64,000 nt of DNA from Faecalimonas sp. (GTDB taxonomy: Bacteria; Bacillota; Clostridia; Lachnospirales; Lachnospiraceae). Below the pieces are notes generated by a model that saw only the letters and a program-made list of their open reading frames with translations, did not search any database and was not told the origin of the DNA. A program made the translations under genes and the position numbers. Shown piece after piece: positions 53,287-62,378 of this stretch (its first letter is position 1; every line of letters begins with the position of its first letter). The stretch lies in the NCBI GenBank assembly GCA_020024645.1, contig JAHHTN010000001.1, forward strand, positions 46,022 through 110,021. Reading direction: 5' to 3'.

Positions 53287-54129
53287 ATGAAAACAAAATT
53301 AAAATCTTTCTCTTTACTAACCGGAAGTATTCTTTTAATGGCAGTGGGAATTTATTTTTTCAAATTCTCAAACAACTTTACTTTTGGTGGAATTACAGGT
53401 CTTGCCGTTCTTGTTGCTAAAACTGGATTTATGACCGCCGGTGATTTTACTTTCATTATGAATATGGTACTTCTCGCAATTGGCTTTCTTATCTTAGGAA
53501 AAGATTTTGGTATTATGACTGCTTACTGTAGCATTCTTCTTTCTGTAGCCTTGTCAGGTTTAGAAAGACTTTTCCCGATGACAAAACCAATGACAGACCA
53601 GCCTATGCTTGAATTAATTTTTGCTATCGCCCTTCCTGCAATCTCATCAGCAGCACTGTTTAATATGGGAGCATCCAGTGGCGGAACCGATATTCTTGCC
53701 ATGATTGTAAAAAAATATACGAGTTTCAATATTGGAAATGCTCTTTTATTAAGTGATATTGTTATTACTTTACTTGGATTCTTCGTTTTCGATATTAAAA
53801 CAGGACTTTATTCTGTTCTTGGACTTGCTGTTCGCTCACTGATGATTGACAATGTGATTGAAAGTATGAACTTGAGTAAGTATTTCAATGTTGTATGCAG
53901 CAATCCTGAGCCTATCTGTGATTTTATTGTTCACGAATTGAATCGAAGCGCTACAACTTGTCTTGCAAAAGGTGCTTTTTCAGGAGAAGATCGTTACATC
54001 ATCTTTACAGCACTAAATAGATCACAAGCAGTGAAACTGAGGAATTTCATTAAGAAACAGGAACCTGGTGCATTTATCCTTATTTCCAATACGAGTGAAA
54101 TCATTGGTAAAGGATTCCATTGTGTATAA
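53287..54129 (+). CDS. YitT family membrane protein
   Basis: 280 residues. Five or so hydrophobic segments in the first 180 residues (DUF161 repeats, including FTFGGITGLAVLVAKTG and the similar FNMGASSGGTDILAMIVKK) and a cytosolic C-terminal DUF2179 domain (YIIFTALNRSQAVKLRNFIK). Function unknown. It stands alone between a promoter and a strong hairpin. Confidence 0.88.
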   Translation: MKTKLKSFSLLTGSILLMAVGIYFFKFSNNFTFGGITGLAVLVAKTGFMTAGDFTFIMNMVLLAIGFLILGKDFGIMTAYCSILLSVALSGLERLFPMTKPMTDQPMLELIFAIALPAISSAALFNMGASSGGTDILAMIVKKYTSFNIGNALLLSDIVITLLGFFVFDIKTGLYSVLGLAVRSLMIDNVIESMNLSKYFNVVCSNPEPICDFIVHELNRSATTCLAKGAFSGEDRYIIFTALNRSQAVKLRNFIKKQEPGAFILISNTSEIIGKGFHCV

Positions 54130-54132
54130 CAT

Positions 54133-54168
54133 ATAGGGGTTGTTGTACTTTTGTACAACAACCCCTAT
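54133..54168. terminator. terminator after the YitT-family gene
   Basis: A perfect 16-bp stem (54133-54148 with 54153-54168, ATAGGGGTTGTTGTAC) and a TTTT loop. The tract after it is AT-rich but not a pure T-run. Its symmetry allows action on both strands. Confidence 0.75.
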
Positions 54169-54176
54169 TAATTATA

Positions 54177-54290
54177 TTAACGTTCTACTATCTCTTCCTC
54201 AACAATCTTTTTTGAATCAAAGTTCTTTTTCATATATAGACTATATAAAAGCAATAAATATAGAACAGGTAATTCACCATAAACGAACAA
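54177..54290 (-). CDS. possible 37-residue single-membrane-segment protein
   Basis: The 247-base gap between the YitT-family gene and glmM has no long frame. On the minus strand a TTG at 54288-54290 opens 37 codons: a hydrophobic stretch (FVYGELPVLYLLLLYSLYM) then a charged tail (KKNFDSKKIVEEEIVER). GGAAGAG lies upstream. It would be downstream of glmM. No homology is claimed; it could be a chance frame. Confidence 0.25.
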   Translation of the reverse strand: MFVYGELPVLYLLLLYSLYMKKNFDSKKIVEEEIVER

Positions 54291-54376
54291 TATATTTCTC
54301 TTCCATTGAAAATACTCTTTATATCACTATTAATGCAATTAGGTTAATATACTGCAACATTTTTAATCCTTCTTCC

Positions 54377-55723
54377 TTATTCTACAATCAACCCTTCTTT
54401 TTCCATTACATCAATCACCTGATTTACATATTCCTCACACAGTTCATGTGTAGCAGCTTCTACCATAACACGAATAACTGGTTCTGTTCCGCTTTCTCTT
54501 ACAAGAATACGTCCATCGCTTCCAAGTGCATCTGCTACTTTTTCTATTTCACAAACTACTGCTGAATTTTCTCTCGCTGTTTTCTTATCGGAAACTTTTA
54601 CATTTTTCAATAACTGTGGATAAATCTTCACTTCTTCCGTTAGTTTTCCGAGTGTTTCTTTCTTTTCCAACATAACTTCCATGAGTAAAAGTGAAGTTAA
54701 AATTCCATCTCCTGTCGTTGCGTATTTACTGAAAATAATATGTCCTGACTGTTCTCCACCTAACGAATGATTATTCTGTACCATGTTTTCATATACATAT
54801 TTATCACCTACCGCTGTTTTTTCATATTTCATGCCCACTTTATCACAAGCCTTATATAACCCGATATTTGACATAATTGTTGTAACAATCGTATCATTAT
54901 TTAAACGTCCCTGTTCTTTTAAATATTTTCCACAGACATATAAAATTAAATCTCCGTCCACAACATTTCCATTTTCGTCAACTGCAAGACATCTGTCTGC
55001 GTCTCCATCGTAGGCAAATCCTACATCTAAATTTTTCTCTTTTACAAATTCCTGCAATATTTCTATATGTGTCGATCCACAGTTTCTGTTAATATTTGTT
55101 CCGTCTGGCTCACTATGAATCACGTACGTTTTAGCTCCAAGTGCATCAAAAACACTTTTGGCAATAGATGAAGCACTTCCGTTAGAACAATCTAATCCTA
55201 CTCGTTTATCTTTGAAAGAGCGAGTTGCCATTGCAATCAAATGTCCAATATATCTGTTTCTTCCAGCAGAATAATCTACTGTACGTCCTATATTTTCTCT
55301 TGTTGCTAATGGAAGTTCACCAAAAGTTCCATCAATATAAGATTCCACTTTTTCTTCCACTTCTACTTCTAATTTATGTCCTTTTCCATTAATTACTTTA
55401 ATTCCATTATCATAAAAAACATTATGACTAGCTGAAATCATAATTCCACAATCAAAATCTTCCGTTCTTGCCACATAAGAAACACTTGGCGTTGTCGTAA
55501 CGTGAAGAAGATAAACATCTGCTCCAGATGCAGTTAATCCTGCTGAAAGCGCATCTTCAAACATATAACTGCTTCTTCTTGTATCTTTTCCAATTACTAC
55601 TTTTGCCTTGTGGTCTTGCCCATAATACCACCCCAAAAAACGTCCCACTTTAAAAGCATGTTCTACAGTTAATACAACATTTGCTTCCCCTCTAAAACCG
55701 TCTGTTCCAAAATATTTTCCCAT
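54377..55723 (-). CDS. glmM: phosphoglucosamine mutase
   Basis: 448 residues. Interconverts glucosamine-6-phosphate and glucosamine-1-phosphate for cell-wall UDP-GlcNAc. N-terminal MGKYFGTDGFRGEANV, the phosphoserine loop in GIMISASHNVFYDNGIK, metal loop DGDADRC and phosphate-binding RESGTEPVIRVMVEA are diagnostic for GlmM. AAAAGGAG precedes the ATG. Confidence 0.96.
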   Translation of the reverse strand: MGKYFGTDGFRGEANVVLTVEHAFKVGRFLGWYYGQDHKAKVVIGKDTRRSSYMFEDALSAGLTASGADVYLLHVTTTPSVSYVARTEDFDCGIMISASHNVFYDNGIKVINGKGHKLEVEVEEKVESYIDGTFGELPLATRENIGRTVDYSAGRNRYIGHLIAMATRSFKDKRVGLDCSNGSASSIAKSVFDALGAKTYVIHSEPDGTNINRNCGSTHIEILQEFVKEKNLDVGFAYDGDADRCLAVDENGNVVDGDLILYVCGKYLKEQGRLNNDTIVTTIMSNIGLYKACDKVGMKYEKTAVGDKYVYENMVQNNHSLGGEQSGHIIFSKYATTGDGILTSLLLMEVMLEKKETLGKLTEEVKIYPQLLKNVKVSDKKTARENSAVVCEIEKVADALGSDGRILVRESGTEPVIRVMVEAATHELCEEYVNQVIDVMEKEGLIVE

Positions 55724-55850
55724 TATTAATTCTCCTTTTTTGTATTATTGTCCTGTTTTTTTGCACAATTTTTATATTTTTATATTATATACTTCTTCGC
55801 AAAAATATACAAGAATTTTTTAAAAAGAATAAATAGGAAATACTCGGAAC

Positions 55851-56260
55851 TTATTTTGCTAATCGATAAATTGCCTCCAAATAAATTTTAAGCCATGTCT
55901 CAATTTTACTCACTTCCAAATATTCATTTCTTTCGTGCATCACATTTTCTTGCTCTGGAAGTAATGCTCCAAAAGCTACACAATTTTTCATTGTACGAGC
56001 ATATGTGCACCCTCCGTCCACCTCCGGCTGTGCTTTTATATCTCCAGTAACCTCTCTATACACCTGCATCAAAGTTTCTACAAGGAAACTATTTTTCTCA
56101 ATATGTATTCCTTCTATGCAATCTAGCATTTCTATTTCGATTTCTGTTCCTTCCAAAACCTTTTTCAATTGTGTGATTACTTCTCCACACTATTGATCGA
56201 ACACAACTCTATAATATCCTCTATTACCTGTTCTCTCACATTTTCCAACACTTTTTCCAT
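55851..56260 (-). pseudogene. remnant of an M20-family (PepV/Sapep-type) dipeptidase gene
   Basis: Two pieces of one peptidase remain. From the ATG at 56260 (ribosome-binding site AAAGGAG) 27 codons read MEKVLENVREQVIEDIIELC, typical of the N-terminus, then a TAA. In another frame (55851-56168) 105 codons give the C-terminus, with DGGCTYARTMKNCVAFGALL and the metal-site region. The roughly 300 residues between, with most of the active site, are missing. So a large internal deletion plus frame change has inactivated the gene. The C-terminal piece should not be taken as a functional enzyme. Confidence 0.85.
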
Positions 56261-56289
56261 TCTCTTTCTCCTTTAAATAATTCTTTAAA

Positions 56290-56326
56290 AGACACCCATA
56301 AATTCTTAAGGAATTTATGGGTGTCT
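56290..56326 (-). terminator. terminator after the AICAR transformylase gene
   Basis: A 16-bp perfect stem (56290-56305 with 56311-56326, AGACACCCATAAATTC) with a 5-nt loop, followed by TTTT on the minus strand. Confidence 0.85.
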
Positions 56327-56340
56327 GTATAGCAACTAAA

Positions 56341-57516
56341 TTAATGATGGAATAAACGGATTCCCGTAAATGCCATTGCCATATTATATTTATTACAAGT
56401 TTCGATTACATTATCATCACGAACTGAACCACCTGGTTGTGCAATATATTTTACACCGCTTTTATGTGCTCTTTCAATATTATCACCAAATGGGAAGAAA
56501 GCATCCGATCCCAATGCAACATCTGTCATTTTATCCAACCATGCACGTTTTTCTTCTCGTGTAAATACTTCTGGTTTTACTTTAAAAATATTCTGCCATG
56601 CGCCTTCTGCCAATACATCTTCATATTCATCACCAATGTAAAGGTCTATTGCATTATCTCTATCCGCTCTTCCAATTTTATCTACAAACTGTAGCCCTAA
56701 AACTTGTGGCGATTGACGCAACCACCAATTATCTGCTTTCTGACCCGCAAGACGTGTACAGTGGATACGTGACTGTTGTCCCGCACCAATTCCAATTGCC
56801 TGTCCATCTTTTGCATAACACACAGAATTTGATTGTGTATATTTTAATGTAATTAATGCAATTGCCAAATCAATTTTAGCCTGATCTGGTATTTCTTTAT
56901 TCTCCGTAACTATATTTGACAATAATGCATCGTCAATAACAAGTTCGTTTCTTCCCTGTTCAAATGTAATTCCAAATACTTCTTTATGCTCAATTGGATT
57001 TGGCTCATAAGTTGGGTCAATCTCTATAATCGCATAATTTCCTTTCTTTTTCTGCATTAATAATTCCAACGCTTCCGGCTCATATCCTGGAGCAATTACA
57101 CCATCTGAAACTTCACGCTTAATTAATTTTGCAGTGGCAACATCACATACATCTGAAAGAGAAATGAAATCTCCAAAAGAAGACATTCTGTCAGCTCCTC
57201 TTGCTCTTGCATACGCACATGCAAGTGGAGATAATTCTCCCATATCATCTACCCAATAGATTTTCGCTAATGTATCATCAAGAGGAAGTCCTACCCCTGC
57301 TCCAGCAGGTGAAACATGTTTGAAAGAAGTTGCTGCTGGAAGCCCTGTAGCCTTTTTTAATTCTCTAACTAATTGCCAACCATTGAATGCATCTAAAAAG
57401 TTAATATACCCTGGTTTTCCACACAATACTTTAATAGGAAGTTCTCCTTCTTCCATATAAATTCTTGAAGGTTTCTGGTTTGGATTACAACCATATTTTA
57501 ATTCTAATTCTTTCAT
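56341..57516 (-). CDS. AICAR formyltransferase (stand-alone, PurH C-domain type)
   Basis: 391 residues. Catalyses formylation of AICAR to FAICAR with 10-formyl-THF, the penultimate step of purine synthesis. In most bacteria this is the N-terminally fused PurH; here no cyclohydrolase domain is present. Signatures are FDAFNGWQLVRELKKATG-like LDAFNGWQLVREL, ATSFKHVSPAGAGVGLPL, IGAGQQSRIHCTRLAGQKAD and SDAFFPFGDNIERA. Downstream of an IMP cyclohydrolase gene by 11 nt, which supplies the missing step. Confidence 0.93.
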   Translation of the reverse strand: MKELELKYGCNPNQKPSRIYMEEGELPIKVLCGKPGYINFLDAFNGWQLVRELKKATGLPAATSFKHVSPAGAGVGLPLDDTLAKIYWVDDMGELSPLACAYARARGADRMSSFGDFISLSDVCDVATAKLIKREVSDGVIAPGYEPEALELLMQKKKGNYAIIEIDPTYEPNPIEHKEVFGITFEQGRNELVIDDALLSNIVTENKEIPDQAKIDLAIALITLKYTQSNSVCYAKDGQAIGIGAGQQSRIHCTRLAGQKADNWWLRQSPQVLGLQFVDKIGRADRDNAIDLYIGDEYEDVLAEGAWQNIFKVKPEVFTREEKRAWLDKMTDVALGSDAFFPFGDNIERAHKSGVKYIAQPGGSVRDDNVIETCNKYNMAMAFTGIRLFHH

Positions 57517-57527
57517 TTGTTCCTCTC

Positions 57528-58241
57528 CTATTTGTTTTTATTTACAATCTTTGTTTCTTCTTTTCCTGTTTCAATATCAATATAACGCACGAATAAAGAT
57601 ACTTTATTCTCTTCATTTAAACTGTTCCATAACATCTCTGTAAATTGTTCCATATCATCTAAAATTCCAACTCTTTTTGGCTCTCCCTCAAAACTTGGAA
57701 GAGGATTTCCATCACATTTATATGTATGAATGAAATGTCCTTCTCCTGCAATTGCATTCTCATACGCAAATGTATAGCGATTACATGCCTCAGGATTTCC
57801 ATTGTCGCTTTTCAAAATAGACATCGCATAACTATAATTTCCGTCCTCAATATGTAATACACCTGAAATACGAGGTGTATAGTTTGGTGCATCTGGTTCA
57901 AATTCTCTACATCTAAGTGACTGTTCAAATGTCAACTGTTTATCCATTCCCTCATAAATTGTATCTGTCTGGTCACCATTTGTTACGATTGTCTTATTTC
58001 CCAATACTCTTACTGGTGCATAGATAATTAAACTTGGATCTGTTAATTTAGAAGGGTCAAATGCCTGTGTACGAATTCCTCTCCCTTCTTCTACAAATAC
58101 GCGATTTCTACTATTTTCACTTCTTCCCATAATGAAATATGCCGTTACCGCTTTCTTGCCATCTGGAGTTTTTCCGATAATAATTCCACGTCCTGGATAA
58201 GCATTTCCTTGTAATTCTTTTTCAATTGATAACATTTCCAT
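57528..58241 (-). CDS. IMP cyclohydrolase (PurO-like)
   Basis: 237 residues from the ATG at 58241 behind AAAAAGGAG. It belongs to the archaeal-type IMP cyclohydrolase family (PF07826-like): NAYPGRGIIIGKTPDGKKAV, AYFIMGRSENSRNRVFVEEG, and PRISGVLHIEDGNYSYAMSI. It closes FAICAR to IMP. Paired with the stand-alone AICAR transformylase, it replaces bifunctional PurH. Confidence 0.9.
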   Translation of the reverse strand: MEMLSIEKELQGNAYPGRGIIIGKTPDGKKAVTAYFIMGRSENSRNRVFVEEGRGIRTQAFDPSKLTDPSLIIYAPVRVLGNKTIVTNGDQTDTIYEGMDKQLTFEQSLRCREFEPDAPNYTPRISGVLHIEDGNYSYAMSILKSDNGNPEACNRYTFAYENAIAGEGHFIHTYKCDGNPLPSFEGEPKRVGILDDMEQFTEMLWNSLNEENKVSLFVRYIDIETGKEETKIVNKNK

Positions 58242-58364
58242 GAATATTCTCCTTTTTCTCACTGATTGTTATGGTTAGCTCTTTCCTTTATTATAGCCCA
58301 CAATACAGTCTGTTTACTAGTAGATTTTACTAATAAGTTTTTATAATACAAGGTAATAACTCCT

Positions 58365-58868
58365 CTAGAATTGTCGAATTTCAATATCATCCCCATCTTC
58401 TAATTTACGAATAGATTTAATTACTATATAATATCCTGCATTTTCATTTACTTTGACAAATACCCTATCGCCCTCTTTATGCCCCATAAGTGCTTTTCCA
58501 ATAGGAGATTCCGTACTGATACGATTATCAATAGAATTTCCTCTCACAGTAGTAACAACTTTAAATGTTTCATATTCATCATCATCTTCAAAGTACACTT
58601 CTACTGCCTTATTGATTCCAACCTCGTCTTCTTTTGCATTATCTTCAACAATCTGCGCTGTTCTAATCATTCTTTGTAAATAACGTATTCTACTTTCATT
58701 TTTATTTTTATCTTTTTTTGCAGCGTGATACTCAAAATTTTCACTCAGATCCCCATGTGCCCTAGCCTCTTTTACTGCTTCTAAGGCTTCTTTTCGAACA
58801 ACCAACCTTCTATATTCAATTTCTTCTTCCATCTTTTTTATATCTTCTTCGGTTAATTGATTATACAC
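58365..58868 (-). CDS. greA: transcription elongation factor GreA family
   Basis: 167 residues. N-terminal antiparallel coiled coil (about 1-80) with LTEEDIKKMEEEIEYRRLVV and ARAHGDLSENFEYHAAKKDK, which carries the acidic tip reaching the polymerase active site, and a C-terminal FKBP-like domain (SPIGKALMGHKEGDRVFVKV). Rescues backtracked RNA polymerase. Apparently its own transcription unit. Confidence 0.92.
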   Translation of the reverse strand: MYNQLTEEDIKKMEEEIEYRRLVVRKEALEAVKEARAHGDLSENFEYHAAKKDKNKNESRIRYLQRMIRTAQIVEDNAKEDEVGINKAVEVYFEDDDEYETFKVVTTVRGNSIDNRISTESPIGKALMGHKEGDRVFVKVNENAGYYIVIKSIRKLEDGDDIEIRQF

Positions 58869-58890
58869 TTTTTAGTCTCCTCCCTTATAA

Positions 58891-58926
58891 AAAACTGATG
58901 AGAATTTAAAAATCCTCACCAGTTTC
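58891..58926 (-). terminator. terminator after the LCP-family gene
   Basis: AAACTGGTGAGGA pairs with TTCTCATCAGTTT (two G-U pairs), followed by six Ts on the minus strand. Confidence 0.75.
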
Positions 58927-58936
58927 TCTCTTTTAT

Positions 58937-60565
58937 TTATTGCGTCATTTCCGATTCTTGCAATGTTTCCCCGTTTTCTACTTGCTTTATCAACTGCTTA
59001 ATTTCTGTTACAGATTCTTCATCTGGTTGACATACATACAATCTCATGGAGCCTGAAGAATAGCATCTCTGCTTATCTCCTGTTCCTTCTGCTGCTACGG
59101 ATTTAATATTCCACGAACCACCCTGATTTAACTGCATTTTAATTAAAGTTTGTAATTGTCCTTGTGACATATTCGTTTCTACTCCATCACTTACTTTATT
59201 GATAATCGAATTTGCTTTAATAAGCATAGATGGCGATACTAATTTTTTAATCATTGCGGTAAGAACAGCTTGCTGATGTTTTCCGCGTTGATTATCACCA
59301 TCCGGAAGATTATGTCTTTCTCTCGAAAAAGCTAATGCTTGTTTACCATTAAAATGATTCATGCCCTTCGATACCCTAACAACTGCACCTGCCGCAGTTC
59401 CTGTCTTAAACGCATAATCTGACATAACATCAACTCCTCCTAGTTCATCAACAATATCAATAAGAGAAGTAAAGTTTACTCGTGCATAAAACGGAATTTC
59501 TGTATCATACAATTCACTTAACGTTTTAATTGATGTATCCACACCATAGATTCCCGCATGAGTTAATTTATCTCGTTGTCCATGAGACACTCCTGGTATC
59601 TCTACATAATAATCTCTTGGAGTTGTTACCAACAAAATTTGTCTCGTCTTTGGATTGACTGTCGCAATAATATTAACATCACTTCGACTATTTTTAGAAA
59701 TTTCTCCATAAACATCAATTCCACTTACATATACATTAAATGGTTCTGTCTTAACTTTGATATTAGAAGAAACATCGTCTAATTTTGTCTTAATATTATA
59801 GTGATAAATAATTTTTACCTTATTAGAATATCCATGAAACTCTTCCTCTAAAATTTCCTTATATCCTTCATTATAAATAATCGCCTTAACTTCACCTTCA
59901 TGCAAAGCTTTTGCCTGTTCATTTACATTCTTATATTCTTTTGTTTTAATTTTGGTATCCAATTCTTTATTAATGTGAGAAACCATATCTTTCACATCTG
60001 CTTTATCCAATTTGTACTGAACACCAAATGTATACTCTCTTACATCTGCTATATCTTCAGCCTTATCATTTGCTAAAACAGCAACAACCATTGTATCTAC
60101 CTTAGAATTCCCCCCAGTAATTTTATCCAATGTTCCTGTCATAAATCCTAATTGATATGTTCCTGCCACAAGACATCCTGTCACAAGAACAATATACAAT
60201 TTCCCAACAATGCCACGTTTTTTCCTTTTTACCTGTGACACAAGACCTATACTCCACAAAATCAATAAGCATATGATAGCCACGATTACATACTTAAGTG
60301 GTATAATATTTGACAAAATCAACATTCCTACAAAACCAGCAGAAGCCAACACTTGTAAGAAAAGTAATATCTTTCCTAGAATATTCCTTCCTTTCTTTTC
60401 CTGCTTCTTATCTGGATTCGGAACTCTCCCTTTTTCCGAAACCGACTTAGCTGGATTATCCCATCCCATTGACTTTGCGTACCGCTTTTCCATTTGTCTT
60501 TTCTTTCGTTCCTGCAGACGCTCATACTCTCGCCTTTCTTTAGGACTCATACCCTTTTTTTTCAT
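58937..60565 (-). CDS. LytR-CpsA-Psr (LCP) family protein
   Basis: 542 residues. A basic cytosolic N-terminus, three hydrophobic segments (about residues 62-145, e.g. ILLFLQVLASAGFVGMLILS), an extracellular accessory domain, then the LCP core from about residue 300: IIATVNPKTRQILLVTTPRD, HAGIYGVDTSIKTLSELYD, and the FNGKQALAFSRERHNLPDGD motif with conserved arginines. LCP proteins attach teichoic acids or capsule polymers to peptidoglycan. Length and architecture fit. Confidence 0.92.
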   Translation of the reverse strand: MKKKGMSPKERREYERLQERKKRQMEKRYAKSMGWDNPAKSVSEKGRVPNPDKKQEKKGRNILGKILLFLQVLASAGFVGMLILSNIIPLKYVIVAIICLLILWSIGLVSQVKRKKRGIVGKLYIVLVTGCLVAGTYQLGFMTGTLDKITGGNSKVDTMVVAVLANDKAEDIADVREYTFGVQYKLDKADVKDMVSHINKELDTKIKTKEYKNVNEQAKALHEGEVKAIIYNEGYKEILEEEFHGYSNKVKIIYHYNIKTKLDDVSSNIKVKTEPFNVYVSGIDVYGEISKNSRSDVNIIATVNPKTRQILLVTTPRDYYVEIPGVSHGQRDKLTHAGIYGVDTSIKTLSELYDTEIPFYARVNFTSLIDIVDELGGVDVMSDYAFKTGTAAGAVVRVSKGMNHFNGKQALAFSRERHNLPDGDNQRGKHQQAVLTAMIKKLVSPSMLIKANSIINKVSDGVETNMSQGQLQTLIKMQLNQGGSWNIKSVAAEGTGDKQRCYSSGSMRLYVCQPDEESVTEIKQLIKQVENGETLQESEMTQ

Positions 60566-60673
60566 TTGTACTCCCTTCTTGTATACTCAAGAATTTACTT
60601 ATTAGTTACGTCCCTACAATACTTTACTATATTAGTACATACCAAGAAAAAACTCAAGTTTTTTATATCAACT

Positions 60674-60715
60674 TTTAGCCACATATAAAGGCTTTTTCCT
60701 TCACATGTGGCTAAA
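60674..60715 (-). terminator. hairpin after the AIM24-family gene
   Basis: TTTAGCCACAT and ATGTGGCTAAA (60674-60684 and 60705-60715) form an 11-bp stem with a 20-nt loop; the minus-strand side that follows is AT-rich with short T-runs. Probably a terminator. Confidence 0.6.
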
Positions 60716-60739
60716 TAAATTGATTTCATATTCCTATAG

Positions 60740-61510
60740 CTAAATAATATCATTTTCAAGCGGCGCCAATAAAACTTTTCCTGTTCCACGATAAACATTT
60801 ACTAGCCCTTCACCTGATACCGCTGAACCTGCCAACGATTTGCCTGAACGTTCTACAGTAAAATTAAGACTTCCACTCCATGCAATTGCCATGTTTCCAT
60901 CTACTTTCAACACATCATCTTGCAAAGTAATTTCAATCAACTCTTCCCAAGGACAAGGTGTTTCTAAACATACTACTCCATCTCCTACAATCCCAAGGTT
61001 GAATAATCCTTCATTTCCCGCAACTGCAGATGATAAGTTAGATCGCATCACTACTTTATGCTTCAGCTGTGCATCGCATGCTAAAAATAACCCGTCATCT
61101 AAGACAATAGAATTGTTCCATTCCGCTAAATCTAAAAGCAAAATATGTTTGTAAGTTGGCTCAAGTACAAGTGTTCCACTTCCTTTATATTCAGGCTTAA
61201 TTGCAGATTCACCACTTATTTTTCCACGAACTGCTTTTCCGATTAAATCTCCTACTCCCTTTAAACCTGTTGTGGCATTCACATCACCCACCATCCACTG
61301 CATTGCTCCAGCTTGCAAAGTGATGCTCGCTTTACTTAATTCGCAAATAACCTGACGTTTACGCACATTCATTTCGTTACAAAAATATGCTTTTTGTGCA
61401 TCATTTGGAGAAACGCTTAAATCTCTCTGATATTCAACGACTGTAAATGGTCCAAGTGTATTTAATATTTTAACATCATCATTATTAGTAAAATTTGAAA
61501 TTTTATACAT
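60740..61510 (-). CDS. AIM24 family protein
   Basis: 256 residues, start ATG at 61510 behind GGAGGGAAA. Beta-rich, without signal peptide or membrane segments: KASITLQAGAMQWMVGDVNA, GSGTLVLEPTYKHILLLDLA, LDDGLFLACDAQLKHKVVMR and a C-terminal GEGLVNVYRGTGKVLLAP. This fits the AIM24/TIGR00266-like family, double-psi-type proteins of unknown function. Just downstream of a short-chain dehydrogenase gene. Confidence 0.82.
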   Translation of the reverse strand: MYKISNFTNNDDVKILNTLGPFTVVEYQRDLSVSPNDAQKAYFCNEMNVRKRQVICELSKASITLQAGAMQWMVGDVNATTGLKGVGDLIGKAVRGKISGESAIKPEYKGSGTLVLEPTYKHILLLDLAEWNNSIVLDDGLFLACDAQLKHKVVMRSNLSSAVAGNEGLFNLGIVGDGVVCLETPCPWEELIEITLQDDVLKVDGNMAIAWSGSLNFTVERSGKSLAGSAVSGEGLVNVYRGTGKVLLAPLENDII

Positions 61511-61534
61511 ACATTTCCCTCCAATCAATCTATT

Positions 61535-62344
61535 TTAATATGTAGTAAATCCTCCATCACTGGCTATAATTGAACCTGTAATATGTTTTGCTTCGTCACT
61601 TGCAAAATATAAAATTGTTGCAGCTTGCTCTTCTGGTGTTGCATTACGTTTTTGCAATGTTTCCGTTTTTCCTGAAAGCATTGAATTTTTAAGCCATTCC
61701 ATAGGATCTTTTCCTTGTGCAGCAATCTCTTCCATTCTTGTTTTAATGTCTGCAGAACTTCTTTCTGTCAACGGAGTATCTGTTCCAGCAGGGCAAATCG
61801 CATTACATCTAATTCCTTTTGTTGCATAATCTACTGCTACTGCTTTTGTCAAACCACTTACAGCATGTTTACTTGCAACATATGCTGCCGCAGAAGGAAA
61901 TCCTCTCATTCCCGCAACACTTGATATGTTTACAATTGCTCCACCATTTTCTTTCATTAATTTTACTTCTTCTCGACAGCAATAAAAACAAGAATTCAAG
62001 TTAGCATTGATAACTTTAGACCAATCATCATCTTCTAGTTCTTCTACTGTTTTAGATGCTCCTACAATTCCCGCATTATTTACGGCAACATCAAGCTTAC
62101 CAAACTCTTCTTGAATTTCTCCAAAAAGTTTTTTTACTGCTTCTTTGTCACTAACATCGCATTTCTTAAAGATTGCTTTTCCATCTTCTTTTGTAATCGC
62201 TTCTACAACCGCATTTCCTCTTTCTTCATTACGTCCTACCGCAATAATTGTAGCGCCTTCCTTCGCTCCGCGAAGGGCTACTGCTCTTCCGATTCCTGAG
62301 GTTGCTCCCGTGACTAACATAATCTTATCGCTAAAACGTCCCAT
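61535..62344 (-). CDS. short-chain dehydrogenase/reductase (SDR family)
   Basis: 269 residues, classical SDR: NAD(P)-binding TGATSGIGRAVAL near the N-terminus, NNAGIVG, catalytic Ser in VNISSVAG and YVASK (Tyr-x-x-x-Lys). The C-terminal SDGGFTTY is typical. Substrate not predictable. ATG behind TAGGAGG; 24 nt before the AIM24-family gene, so probably one operon. Confidence 0.88.
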   Translation of the reverse strand: MGRFSDKIMLVTGATSGIGRAVALRGAKEGATIIAVGRNEERGNAVVEAITKEDGKAIFKKCDVSDKEAVKKLFGEIQEEFGKLDVAVNNAGIVGASKTVEELEDDDWSKVINANLNSCFYCCREEVKLMKENGGAIVNISSVAGMRGFPSAAAYVASKHAVSGLTKAVAVDYATKGIRCNAICPAGTDTPLTERSSADIKTRMEEIAAQGKDPMEWLKNSMLSGKTETLQKRNATPEEQAATILYFASDEAKHITGSIIASDGGFTTY

Positions 62345-62378
62345 ATCTTTTACCTCCTATTTTTATTTTAACATTATA

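Noticed and set aside
54140-54565. 141-codon plus-strand frame after the YitT-family gene
   Set aside because: Its second half is antisense to glmM and its composition is phenylalanine/tyrosine-rich like other antisense shadows.
55851-56168. 105-codon gene as an independent small protein
   Set aside because: It is only the C-terminal end of an M20 dipeptidase, with the N-terminal end of the same gene just upstream in another frame.
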